Assembly (NCBI GenBank): GCA_031296755.1
Contig: JAUMMZ010000036.1
Coordinates: forward strand, 1 to 14,988
Reading direction: 5' to 3'
Length of the DNA: 14,988 nt
From: Collinsella sp.
GTDB lineage: Bacteria > Actinomycetota > Coriobacteriia > Coriobacteriales > Coriobacteriaceae
Under the pieces are notes generated by a model. It saw only the letters and a list, made by a program, of their open reading frames with translations, had not been told where the DNA came from and made no database searches. The translations under genes were made by a program, and so were the position numbers. Shown here piece by piece: positions 1 through 7,696 of the stretch (within the stretch, counting starts at the first letter, position 1; each line of letters opens with the position of its first letter).

Positions 1-125
1 GGCCCTGCTCATGCTCAGGTGCGGCGACTGCCAGCCCCAGCTCCCGGGTCGCCCGGTGAAGGCGAGGAAGAAGGGCGTGAAGGGAGCGAAGAGCGTTGCT
101 GCCTAGGCTAGCCCCTTGTCACACA
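1..125 (+). mobile_element. Probable right end of an insertion sequence (partial)
   Basis: The MATE gene on the opposite strand loses homology to its family abruptly near base 125, where it should continue for roughly another 100 codons. The outer sequence, read inward on the minus strand, starts TGTGTGACAAGGGG, a TG-initiated end typical of IS3-like terminal repeats. A rightward open frame stops at 104-106, just inside this end, as transposase genes usually do. Its resemblance to the IS end at 14854 is weak (about half the positions, with gaps), so whether both edges carry the same element is open. The family is not identified. Confidence 0.45.
2..106 (+). CDS. C-terminal fragment of an unidentified protein, possibly a transposase
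   Basis: The frame is open from the window edge for 34 codons and ends at TAG (104-106). The visible residues include a CGDC pair of cysteines followed by a basic tail (RPVKARKKGVKGAKSVAA). I do not recognise the family. It does not look like the usual C terminus of an IS3 OrfB. Its position just inside a putative IS end is the only reason to suspect a transposase. The minus strand is also open here, so coding potential is not secure. Confidence 0.3.
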   Translation, partial: ALLMLRCGDCQPQLPGRPVKARKKGVKGAKSVAA

Positions 126-1167
126 AACTACCGAAGCCTCCAAAAAAGCCAATAAACGCTGGCGCCACCAGCCACATCAGCACCGTGATCAGGCAGCCGT
201 ACACCACCGAGATTGTCATGGCGTCCTTGAGTACCTGACGTGCGCGGTCGCCCTTGCCCGCGCCGGCATTTTGCGCCGTGAGTGCGCTGACGGTGGCGCC
301 CATGGAACTCGGCACAATGAACAAAAAGCTGATCATCTTCTCGACTAGGCCCACGGCGGCGGCGTCGACCAGGCCGCGATGGTTGGCGATGACGGTGATA
401 AACATAAACGCTACCTGGATGCAGCCGTCCTGTACGGCCACGGGCACGCCGATCTTAAGGATGCTGCCGAGCACCTCGGGCTGGGGGCGCAGGTCGCTGC
501 GCTTTACGTGGATGTTCGTGCGGCGGCTCTTGATCCACACGAGCGCGAGGGCAACGCTGGCCGTCTGGGCGGTTACCGTGCCGAGCGCCGCACCCACGGG
601 GCCGAGCCCCATGTGGCCGATAAATAGAAAGTCGAGTGCGATGTTGATGATGCACGCCACGCCGATCACGTACATAGGCGAGCGCGAATCGCCCAGCCCG
701 CGAAAGATGGCCGAAAGAATGTTGTATGCGGCGATAAAGGGAATGCCCATAAAGCAGATGCGCAGGTAGGCGGCGGTGCCTTCGACCGCCTCGGGCGGCG
801 TGCCAATGAGCGCCACAACCTGCGGACACAATGCAAACAGGACAGCAGCCAGCACCACCGAGACGCCCATAAAGAGCGTGATGGTGTTGCCGATGGCGGT
901 CTCGGCGCGGTCGAAGCGGCGCGAGCCCACGGCGTGGCCGACGATGACCGTCGTTCCCATGGCCAAGCCCACGAGCGCCACGGTAATCATATAGAGCGTC
1001 TGCGCGCCATTTGCCACGGCGGTGATGCCGGCGGCGCCGCTAAACTGCCCCATCATGTACAGGTCAGCCATGCCGTAGAGCATCTGCAAAAAGTACGAGA
1101 GCATATAGGGCAGGGCAAAGACCGCGATGGTCTTGAGGACATTGCCGCGTGTGAGGTCGTGTTCCAT
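103..1167 (-). CDS. MATE family multidrug efflux transporter, 3'-truncated by an IS
   Basis: A MATE (multidrug and toxic compound extrusion) antiporter, which would export drugs or metabolites through the inner membrane using Na+ or H+ gradients. The N terminus (MEHDLTRGNVLKTIAVFALP) is the classic MATE opening. Hydrophobic segments correspond to TM1-TM9, with the second half starting near ILKIGVPVAVQDG. The protein ends after FIGFFGGFGSL plus six foreign residues (CDKGLA). About 355 residues remain against roughly 450 for the family, so TM10-12 are missing and it is probably non-functional. The frame extends upstream to 1302, but those extra 45 codons resemble no MATE sequence and contain a promoter at 1208-1238. 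I therefore start at ATG 1165-1167. There is no strong SD, only GAAAG about ten bases upstream. It is divergent from the ABC operon. Confidence 0.85.
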   Translation of the reverse strand: MEHDLTRGNVLKTIAVFALPYMLSYFLQMLYGMADLYMMGQFSGAAGITAVANGAQTLYMITVALVGLAMGTTVIVGHAVGSRRFDRAETAIGNTITLFMGVSVVLAAVLFALCPQVVALIGTPPEAVEGTAAYLRICFMGIPFIAAYNILSAIFRGLGDSRSPMYVIGVACIINIALDFLFIGHMGLGPVGAALGTVTAQTASVALALVWIKSRRTNIHVKRSDLRPQPEVLGSILKIGVPVAVQDGCIQVAFMFITVIANHRGLVDAAAVGLVEKMISFLFIVPSSMGATVSALTAQNAGAGKGDRARQVLKDAMTISVVYGCLITVLMWLVAPAFIGFFGGFGSLCDKGLA

Positions 1168-1207
1168 GGGCGGGGCTTTCTGGCTGGGTTTGTTTACGTA
1201 CCAGTGT

Positions 1208-1238
1208 AGTGAAAACCCTACAACGATTGTAGAGTCAA
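1208..1238 (-). promoter_or_regulatory. MerR-type promoter with dyad operator for the MATE gene
   Basis: On the minus strand there is a -35 TTGACT (1233-1238), a 19-bp spacer and a weak -10 TTCACT (1208-1213). The spacer region holds a 21-bp dyad at 1215-1235, with nine-base arms around TCG and one mismatch (ACTCTACAA / TTGTAGGGT). A long 19-bp spacer filled by a dyad overlapping the -35 is the hallmark of promoters activated by MerR-family regulators such as SoxR and BmrR, which often control drug efflux genes. No merR gene lies in the window. The start site would fall near 1200, about 33 bases before the chosen ATG. Confidence 0.6.
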
Positions 1239-1357
1239 GGTTTATGTTGGCAGTGGGGCGAAAAAAGTCACGCTCGTAATCATTTCCGTCGAACTCAGAC
1301 ATAAACCGTACAAGCGTGGTGCCTGCGCTGGCCTTAAAGAAATCGGTTTCGTATCAC

Positions 1358-1385
1358 TTGACACCGTCACCTGTCGCGCAATAAT
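1358..1385 (+). promoter_or_regulatory. Sigma-70-type promoter of the ABC exporter operon
   Basis: A perfect -35 TTGACA (1358-1363) is followed by a 16-bp spacer and -10 AATAAT (1380-1385, 5 of 6 consensus bases). It sits about 40 bases upstream of the GTG start at 1427 in the divergent intergenic region. The rest of 1239-1426 shows no gene. Confidence 0.6.
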
Positions 1386-1426
1386 ACGTGCGTTTGCGAA
1401 CAACGTTTGATGGGGGTTGAACCTGC

Positions 1427-3256
1427 GTGCGCAATCTCAAAATACTGTTTTCCTATCTAGGGGCATACCGTCGCGATGCCATCCTCGGCGTGTTCTTTGT
1501 GTCGGTCGAGACGGTGCTCGAGCTGTTTATCCCGGTCATCATGGCCAACATCATCGATGTGGGCGTGCCTGCGGGTGATATCAACTACATGCTGCTGCAG
1601 GGCGCGTACATGTTGGTGTGCGCTGCGCTTTCGCTGGTACTGGGCTTGGGTTATGCCCGCACGTCCGCCCGCGTTGCCTCGGGCCTAGGCGCCAACCTGC
1701 GCGAGGCCGAGTACAAAAAGATTCAAACGCTCGCCTTTGGCAACCTGGACAACTACGACGCCAGCTCGCTCGTCACCCGCATGACCACGGACATCACCGT
1801 TATCCAAAATGCTGTGGGCAACGGCTTTCGCCCTATGGTGCGCGGCCCGGTGACGCTTATCGTCGGCCTTATCTACGCGCTGATGCTGTCGCGCCCGCTC
1901 GCCACCGTCTTTGCGATCATCTTGCCCGTGCTGGCAATCGTACTGGGCGCCATCACCTATCGCGTCAGTCCGCTCTACCGCCAACTCCAGACCTCGATGG
2001 ACCACCTCAACGGCGTGGTACAGGAAGACCTCACCGCCGTGCGTGCCGTCAAGGCCTACGTTCGTACCGAGCACGAGGAGGCCAAGTTCGACACCGTCAA
2101 TACCGAGCTCGCCGGCACTGCGACGAAGACCTTTGGCAACGCGGTGCTCAACCTGCCGGTGTTTCAGCTGTCGATGTACGTGGCTGCGCTCTCCATCCTG
2201 TGGATTGGCGGCCACATGATTCTCGCCGGCAAGCTGGGCGTGGGCTCGCTCACGGGCTTTATGAGCTACGTGCTGCTGATCATGAATTCGCTCATGATGA
2301 TTTCCAACGTGTTTTTGCTGCTCACGCGCGCTCTTACGAGTGTGGGCCGTATCGCAGAGGTGCTCGATGAGGAGCCCTTTATCGCCAACCCCGCGGGAGA
2401 CCTCGCGATTGCGGCGCCAGCGGACGGCAGTATCGAGTTTCGCGACGTTTCCTTTAAATACCGCGCGGATGCAGCCGAGGATGTGCTCGAGCATATCGAC
2501 CTTCGCATCGAGAGCGGCTCGACGGTGGGCATCCTCGGCGGCACGGGCTCGGGCAAGAGCTCACTTGTGCAGCTGATTGCGCGCCTGTACGACGCTACCG
2601 AGGGCGCCGTGCTTGTGGGCGGACGTGACGTGCGTGACTACGACCTCGCCGCCTTGCGCGACGCTGTGGGCATTGTGCTGCAGAAGAACGTGCTGTTTAC
2701 GGGCACCGTGCGCGAGAATCTGCAGTGGGGCAATCCGCAGGCGTCGGACGATGAGCTCCTCGCGGCTTGCCGCGCGGCGTGCGTGGACGAGTTCCTTGAT
2801 CGCATCGGCGGGCTGGACGGCGAGTTGGGCCAAGGCGGCGCCGGTGTCTCGGGTGGCCAGAAGCAACGCCTGTGCATCGCGCGCACGCTGCTCAAGCATC
2901 CGCGCGTGCTCATTTTTGATGACTCCACCAGCGCGGTCGATATGGCGACCGGCGCAAAGATTCGCGAGCACATCGCTCGGATTCCCGATGCGACCGTGCT
3001 CATCATCGCCCAGCGCATCGCGAGTGTCATGGATGCCGATCGCATTGTGGTATTGGACGACGGTCGTGTCCACGGCGTGGGCACGCACGAGGAACTGCTA
3101 GCGGGCGACAACATATACCAGGAGATTTATGCCTCGCAGATGGAGTTTGCGAGGAACGCGGACGCCGGCGACGGCAGCGACGATGGTTGCGCGAATGATC
3201 CATTTTCCTCCGTCGCATGCGGATCGCCCTTGGAAGGGGGTGAGCGTCATGCCTAA
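1427..3256 (+). CDS. ABC exporter half-transporter, degenerate-site subunit (TM287/LmrC type)
   Basis: A 609-residue half-transporter with an N-terminal six-helix membrane domain (roughly residues 15-310) and a C-terminal ATPase domain. Walker A is GGTGSGKS (371-378). The signature is VSGGQ (474-478), intact. Walker B ends in D498 followed by D499 where the catalytic Glu normally lies, and the H-loop has Q529 in place of His (AQR). These two changes are those known for the TM287-type subunit of heterodimeric type IV exporters, whose own nucleotide site binds but barely hydrolyses ATP. The partner is encoded immediately downstream with an 8-base overlap (ATGCCTAA), implying translational coupling. 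The start is GTG at 1427 with GGGGGT (1412-1417) as SD. The substrate cannot be read from sequence; drugs, lipids or peptides are possible. Confidence 0.93.
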   Translation: MRNLKILFSYLGAYRRDAILGVFFVSVETVLELFIPVIMANIIDVGVPAGDINYMLLQGAYMLVCAALSLVLGLGYARTSARVASGLGANLREAEYKKIQTLAFGNLDNYDASSLVTRMTTDITVIQNAVGNGFRPMVRGPVTLIVGLIYALMLSRPLATVFAIILPVLAIVLGAITYRVSPLYRQLQTSMDHLNGVVQEDLTAVRAVKAYVRTEHEEAKFDTVNTELAGTATKTFGNAVLNLPVFQLSMYVAALSILWIGGHMILAGKLGVGSLTGFMSYVLLIMNSLMMISNVFLLLTRALTSVGRIAEVLDEEPFIANPAGDLAIAAPADGSIEFRDVSFKYRADAAEDVLEHIDLRIESGSTVGILGGTGSGKSSLVQLIARLYDATEGAVLVGGRDVRDYDLAALRDAVGIVLQKNVLFTGTVRENLQWGNPQASDDELLAACRAACVDEFLDRIGGLDGELGQGGAGVSGGQKQRLCIARTLLKHPRVLIFDDSTSAVDMATGAKIREHIARIPDATVLIIAQRIASVMDADRIVVLDDGRVHGVGTHEELLAGDNIYQEIYASQMEFARNADAGDGSDDGCANDPFSSVACGSPLEGGERHA

Positions 3257-5147
3257 GACCGCAGCCCAAGCACGCCCGGCCGACCTCAAGCGCACTGTGC
3301 GCCGCTTGCTCTCCTACATGGGGCATGCCAAGTTCTCGTTGCTCGCGGTGGGCGTGCTCGCCTCTGTCGCCGCCATCGCGAGTCTTGCCGGCACCTATAT
3401 GGTGCGCCCCATCGTCAACGGCCTGGCCGCGGGTGGGGAGGAACTGCTCGCCAAGCAGGTCATCCTGACGGCGATCATCTACGCCGCGGGCGTGCTCTCG
3501 GCCCTGGGCTACTCACAGATCATGGTGCGCGCGGCCCAACACGTGGTGTCCGATATTCGCCGCGACCTGTTCGCGCACATCCAGACGCTGCCGCTCAGTT
3601 ATTTTGACAGCACGCGCTCGGGCGACATCATGAGTTTTTTCACCAACGACGTCGACACCGTCTCCGAGGCGCTTAACAACAGCTTTGCCAACGTGATTCA
3701 GGCCGCCATTCAGGTTGTGGGCACCACGGCTATGCTCATCATCCTTAACTGGCAGCTCACGATTATCACACTCGTGTGCGATGCGGCCATTGTGCTGTAT
3801 GCGCGCTACTCGGGCGCGCGCTCTAAGCGTTTCTTTGCTGCCCAGCAGGCATCGCTTGGCGACCTGGACGGATATATCGAAGAGATGGTCTCGGGTCAAA
3901 AGGTCATCAAGGTCTTTAACCGTGAGGCGGCGAATGTCGCCGGCTTTGCCTGCCGCAACGACGAGCTTCGCCGCACCGGCACCGCCGCCGTGAGCTATGC
4001 CAACTCCATGGTGCCCATGACTGTCGTGATTGGCTACGTCAACTATGCCATCGTCGCCGTGGCGGGCGGCATGCTCTGCATCAAGGGGCTCGCCGACGTA
4101 GGTGCGCTCGCGAGCTACCTGGTCTTTGTGCGCCAGGCCGCCATGCCCATCAACCAGTTTACGCAGCTGGGCAACTTCTTACTCAACGCGCTGGCCGGTG
4201 CCGAGCGCCTGTTTGCCGCCATGGACCTTGAGCCCGAGGTGAACGAGGGCTGCGTGGAGCTGGTGCAGACGGGCGACGCCGCGTGGGCGTGGAAGATTCC
4301 CGAGGGTCAGGGCGTGGGCGCGTACGGGCACTTGCATGACGTGGCTGCCGTTGATGAGTCGGGCCGCGCGGTGGCTGCCGACGGCACCGAGCTCACGTGC
4401 GGCTTGGTCCCGCTTGCCGGCGACGTGCGCTTCCATGCCGTGGATTTTTCCTACGTGCCGGGCACCTGCGTGCTCACGGACCTCAACCTGTTTGCCAAGC
4501 CGGGGCAAAAGATCGCGTTTGTGGGCTCCACGGGTGCCGGCAAGACGACCATCACCAACCTCATCAACCGCTTCTACGAGGTCGATGACGGCGAGATCAC
4601 GTACGACGGCATCGACGTCAAGCACATTGCCAAGGCCAGCCTGCGCGGGTCGCTCGGCATTGTGCTGCAGGACACGCACCTGTTTAGCGGCACCATTGCG
4701 CAGAACATCCGCTTTGGCAAGCTCGACGCGACCGACGAGGAGGTGCGCGCCGCTGCCGAGGCCGCCTGCGCCGACTCGTTTATCCGCCGCCTGCCGCGGG
4801 GCTACGACACACCGGTCACGGCCGACGGCGCCAACCTGTCGCAGGGTCAGCGTCAGCTGCTCGCCATCGCGCGCGTGGCCGTCGCCGATCCGCCGGTGCT
4901 CATCCTGGACGAGGCCACGAGCTCCATTGACACGCGTACCGAAAAGCTCATCGAGCGCGGTATGGACCGCATCATGCGCGGTCGCACCACGTTTATGATC
5001 GCGCACCGCCTGTCCACCGTCCGCGACGCCGACGCCATCATGGTCCTTGAACACGGCCGCATCATCGAGCGCGGCACGCACGAAGAGCTGCTCGCCCAGC
5101 ACGGCGAGTACTGGCAGCTGGCGCATGGCTTAAAAGAGCTGGATTAA
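3249..5147 (+). CDS. ABC exporter half-transporter, catalytic subunit (TM288/LmrD type)
   Basis: A 632-residue partner of the preceding gene, with a six-helix membrane domain followed by an ATPase domain. Walker A is GSTGAGKT (426-433), Walker B has D554 and catalytic E555, and the H-loop has H586, so its own site is intact. Its signature is LSQGQ (530-534) rather than LSGGQ. This signature completes the degenerate site formed with the first subunit, exactly as in TM288. An insertion of about 55 residues (around residues 335-395, containing AWAWKIPEGQG) separates the membrane and ATPase domains; similar inserts occur in clostridial homologues. I chose ATG 3249 because AAGGGGGTGA (3234-3243), nearly a perfect SD, lies five bases upstream. 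The frame extends back to 3129, but that stretch is the tail of the first gene read in another frame. A hairpin follows at 5197-5264. Confidence 0.93.
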   Translation: MPKTAAQARPADLKRTVRRLLSYMGHAKFSLLAVGVLASVAAIASLAGTYMVRPIVNGLAAGGEELLAKQVILTAIIYAAGVLSALGYSQIMVRAAQHVVSDIRRDLFAHIQTLPLSYFDSTRSGDIMSFFTNDVDTVSEALNNSFANVIQAAIQVVGTTAMLIILNWQLTIITLVCDAAIVLYARYSGARSKRFFAAQQASLGDLDGYIEEMVSGQKVIKVFNREAANVAGFACRNDELRRTGTAAVSYANSMVPMTVVIGYVNYAIVAVAGGMLCIKGLADVGALASYLVFVRQAAMPINQFTQLGNFLLNALAGAERLFAAMDLEPEVNEGCVELVQTGDAAWAWKIPEGQGVGAYGHLHDVAAVDESGRAVAADGTELTCGLVPLAGDVRFHAVDFSYVPGTCVLTDLNLFAKPGQKIAFVGSTGAGKTTITNLINRFYEVDDGEITYDGIDVKHIAKASLRGSLGIVLQDTHLFSGTIAQNIRFGKLDATDEEVRAAAEAACADSFIRRLPRGYDTPVTADGANLSQGQRQLLAIARVAVADPPVLILDEATSSIDTRTEKLIERGMDRIMRGRTTFMIAHRLSTVRDADAIMVLEHGRIIERGTHEELLAQHGEYWQLAHGLKELD

Positions 5148-5196
5148 CCCGTTCGAGCACGATGCTTTGATCCCTCCGTGCCCCTCACCTCGCCTC

Positions 5197-5264
5197 AAAC
5201 CATCACAACATTCGACGTTTTTTGCCAAAATCGGGAAAAGCATCGAATGTTGTGATGGTTTTTT
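5197..5264 (+). repeat. Palindromic repeat family A, copy 1; probable terminator of the ABC operon
   Basis: A 19-bp inverted repeat (AAACCATCACAACATTCGA at 5197-5215, pairing with 5243-5261), followed by six Ts (5259-5264). The stem can extend past a C.A mismatch through GTTTTT/AAAAGC. The interior (5216-5242) contains GCCAAAATCGGGAAAAG, which is shared with copy 2 and, inverted, with copy 3. Hairpin plus T-run fits an intrinsic terminator about 50 bases after the ABC stop codon. Conservation of the loop argues for a dispersed element rather than a one-off terminator. Confidence 0.85.
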
Positions 5265-5363
5265 CTGCCACTCGACCGGGCGGAATCGCTTTCTTGCGCA
5301 CGAAGGTGTGCGGACCCGTGGGCAGGGGAATAAGGTTGGTTATCCGACTCCATTGGAGGGCCC

Positions 5364-6401
5364 ATGGACCTGCCGATCGTCCTGTCCCATAAGACTGCCT
5401 GGCTGTACCACAACGTGGCGCGCCCGTCCGAGCCGCTCTCGCGAGCAAGCAGCCTATACGATGAGGACTCGCTTGCTAACGAGGCGGAACCGACCGCGGA
5501 CCTGCCCAAATTGGGACTCGATGCCAAGGGACTGAGGGCTTCAACGGCAGTTGGGATCGTTACCGACTATCTGGTTTCGCTCGGTATTCCACGAGAAGAG
5601 CTCGATCATATCGACACGCTCGTCAACTTCGATTTTGAGCGCTCGACGCCGGCTGGATTTAGGTGCCACGTGTTTGGGGCGCCGATACCTCCAGGCCATC
5701 TTATCGAGGTGGCAGAGGGCCTTCTAGTGGTTGATGAGGCCATGTGCTTTGTCCAGGCGGGCTCGTGGATGAGCGAGCCCGAGCAGCTGGAATATGGCTA
5801 CGAAATCTGTGCCCGATACCATTTGAATCATCTGTCGACAGGCGATTATATCGAGATGGGGCAGAGGTATACCGTTGCCGACTTGATTGCCTATTGCAAT
5901 GAGAACCGATCTCGTCAGGGGGCTATACGCGCGGCCGCCGTGCTCAAGCGCGTGCACGATGGCGCGCGGTCGCCCATGGAGACGGCCACCGCAATCATGG
6001 TTGTAGCAAAACGTTCCCAGGGCGGGCTGGGATACGCCAAGATCGAGCTCAACCATCGGGTCAATGTTCCCAACGAGTTCAAGTATCTCGCAAAGGCCGG
6101 GTATTTCGAGATCGATGTATATGCGCCTGCAAGCGGTACAGGGATTGAATACAACGGCTTGGACCATCTTGATAAACAGCGCAGCGCGTCGGATGCGGAG
6201 CGTATGACCGTGCTGAGCGCGCTGGGCTTTAGGATGATCGTCCTCACCGGGACTCAGTTTGCCCACCAGCTGCAATTGCACCGGGCGATGAACGCCATCG
6301 CGCTCGCTATGGGCCTTAAGTGCGACCGAAGCGAAGCGTTCCAGAAACGTCAAAACGACCTGCGAGAATTCGTGATTCGACACTGGGACGGCGGCCTTTA
6401 G
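5364..6401 (+). CDS. Uncharacterised protein with C-terminal DUF559/Vsr-like nuclease motif
   Basis: A 345-residue soluble protein with no signal peptide or membrane helix. The start is ATG 5364 with GGAGGG (5355-5360) four bases upstream. The C terminus (about 245-310) reads EIDVY...GIEYNGLDH...DAERMTVLSALGFRMIVLT. This matches the layout of DUF559/Vsr-type PD-(D/E)XK nucleases: D251, then E262-x-N264 with H268, then D277/R280 on a helix before a 'GFR..LT' strand. The middle (about 85-165, FRCHVFGAPIPPGHLIEVAEGLLVV...) resembles the domain seen before DUF559 in actinobacterial AbiEi-like proteins, by inference from motif order only. It is a single-gene unit between family A repeats at 5197 and 6443. 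Catalytic activity is not proven, and the usual acidic residue after E262 is Asn. It could be a defence or toxin-antitoxin-like protein, or a domesticated nuclease. Confidence 0.7.
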   Translation: MDLPIVLSHKTAWLYHNVARPSEPLSRASSLYDEDSLANEAEPTADLPKLGLDAKGLRASTAVGIVTDYLVSLGIPREELDHIDTLVNFDFERSTPAGFRCHVFGAPIPPGHLIEVAEGLLVVDEAMCFVQAGSWMSEPEQLEYGYEICARYHLNHLSTGDYIEMGQRYTVADLIAYCNENRSRQGAIRAAAVLKRVHDGARSPMETATAIMVVAKRSQGGLGYAKIELNHRVNVPNEFKYLAKAGYFEIDVYAPASGTGIEYNGLDHLDKQRSASDAERMTVLSALGFRMIVLTGTQFAHQLQLHRAMNAIALAMGLKCDRSEAFQKRQNDLREFVIRHWDGGL

Positions 6402-6442
6402 GGGCGTTTTGGTCCTTCTACGGGGTGCCGTGGGCAGGCAAG

Positions 6443-6501
6443 CCATCACAACATTCGACGTTTATCGCCAAAAACGGGAAAAGCATCGAATGTTGTGATG
6501 G
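6443..6501 (+). repeat. Palindromic repeat family A, copy 2
   Basis: Arms CCATCACAACATTCGACG (6443-6460) and CATCGAATGTTGTGATGG (6484-6501) surround a loop TTTATCGCCAAAAACGGGAAAAG, in the same orientation as copy 1. The same C.A mismatch inside the stem is kept. Only three Ts follow, so it is a weaker terminator candidate. It lies about 40 bases after the nuclease-like gene. Confidence 0.85.
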
Positions 6502-6590
6502 TTTGTATGCTGAGGATGGGCTTGGGAAGCCGGTCTTGCTCGAAGCGACCTGTCCTGTCGTACGGGTGTCGGCATGATTCTCTCGTGGGG

Positions 6591-6596
6591 TATTAT
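6591..6596 (+). promoter_or_regulatory. Candidate -10 box for moaA
   Basis: TATTAT (5 of 6) lies about 40 bases before the GTG of moaA. No good -35 sits 16-18 bases upstream. I saw no clear Moco riboswitch in 6502-6636. Confidence 0.3.
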
Positions 6597-6636
6597 GTTT
6601 TCCGAAGAATAAAACGCCGTGTGAGGGGAGGGCTGC

Positions 6637-7692
6637 GTGGACGGGCACGTGCAACATGACGGCTTTGGCCGCGATATCAACTACCTGCGCATTGCCGTTA
6701 CCGACAAGTGCAATTTCCGCTGCATCTATTGCATGCCGGCCGATGGCGTGGCGCCCCGCGCGCATGACGAGCTGCTCAGCGCCGAGGAAATCGCCCGCTT
6801 TGTGCGCTTGGTAGCGGGGGAGGGCATTCGCCGCGTACGCCTGACGGGCGGCGAGCCGCTGGTCAGCCGCCGTATCATCCCGCTTATTCGCGACATCCGC
6901 GCGATTCCGCAGATCGAGGACATCTCGCTCACCACCAACGGCGCCCTGCTGCCCAAGCTAGCGCCGCAGCTCAAGGACGCGGGGCTTAACCGCGTCAACA
7001 TCTCGCTCGATACGCTCGACCCTACGCTCTTTGGAAAGATCACGCGCTTGGGTCGGCTCGAGCAGACCATGGCTGGCATCGACGCGGCGCTGGCTTGGGG
7101 CTTTGAGCCCGTTAAGGTCAACTGCGTTGTAGTGCGCCGGCTCAACCAAGACGTGGCGGCCCTCGCGCGCTTGACCGTCGACCGCCCCATCCACCTGCGA
7201 TTTATCGAATACATGCCCATCGGCGACGAGCACACGAGCTCGCATTGTGCCGTAGACCCTCACGCGCCCACACTCAATCCCGAGTTGTGGGACGCGAGCG
7301 ACACCGTGCCGAGCGACGAGCTGCGGGTGCGCATCAATGCCGGGGCCGCCGCGACGGGACTGGGCGAGCTCGAGCCGCTCGACATCAACGACGCTCCTGC
7401 CGGCGCGGGCCCTGCGCGCTATTGGCACTTTACGGGCGCGGCGGGAACGGTTGGCTTTATTAGCGCCATGTCCAATCATTTTTGTGCGAATTGCAACCGT
7501 CTGCGCCTGACGGCCGATGGCAACGTGCGTCCGTGCCTGTTTAGCGATGCCGAGTATTCGGTGCGTGAAGCGCTGCGCCGTGGTGATGATATGCAGGTAC
7601 TTTCGATTTGGCGCGATGCCGTGGCCCACAAACCGCAGGAACACGCGATAATTGAGGGCACGCAACGATTTATGTCCCAAATCGGAGGATGA
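6637..7692 (+). CDS. moaA: GTP 3',8-cyclase MoaA (radical SAM, molybdenum cofactor)
   Basis: MoaA converts GTP to 3',8-cyclo-7,8-dihydro-GTP, the first step of molybdopterin synthesis, in the cytoplasm. The 351-residue length is typical. The N-terminal radical SAM cluster motif is Cys25-x3-Cys29-x2-Cys32 (CNFRCIYC), preceded by the family sequence INYLRIAVTDK. LTGGEPL is the SAM-binding GGEP motif. The second cluster is Cys283-x2-Cys286-x13-Cys300 (FCANCNRLRL...RPCLF). The protein ends in Gly-Gly, as active MoaA proteins do. The GTG start is supported by GAGGGGAGGG (6623-6632). It is followed after four bases by the moaC-mobB fusion, giving a two-gene operon that joins both steps to the cyclic pyranopterin. 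Confidence 0.96.
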   Translation: MDGHVQHDGFGRDINYLRIAVTDKCNFRCIYCMPADGVAPRAHDELLSAEEIARFVRLVAGEGIRRVRLTGGEPLVSRRIIPLIRDIRAIPQIEDISLTTNGALLPKLAPQLKDAGLNRVNISLDTLDPTLFGKITRLGRLEQTMAGIDAALAWGFEPVKVNCVVVRRLNQDVAALARLTVDRPIHLRFIEYMPIGDEHTSSHCAVDPHAPTLNPELWDASDTVPSDELRVRINAGAAATGLGELEPLDINDAPAGAGPARYWHFTGAAGTVGFISAMSNHFCANCNRLRLTADGNVRPCLFSDAEYSVREALRRGDDMQVLSIWRDAVAHKPQEHAIIEGTQRFMSQIGG

Positions 7693-7696
7693 TCAT

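Noticed and set aside
1168..1302. N-terminal extension of the MATE gene
   Set aside because: It has no SD and no MATE similarity, and it contains a MerR-type promoter. The conserved MATE N terminus starts at 1167.
3129..3248. Earlier start for the second ABC subunit
   Set aside because: It overlaps the first gene heavily, while a near-perfect SD sits five bases before ATG 3249.
6502..6636. Moco riboswitch upstream of moaA
   Set aside because: The 135-base gap shows no clear multi-stem architecture or motif I can assign to that class.
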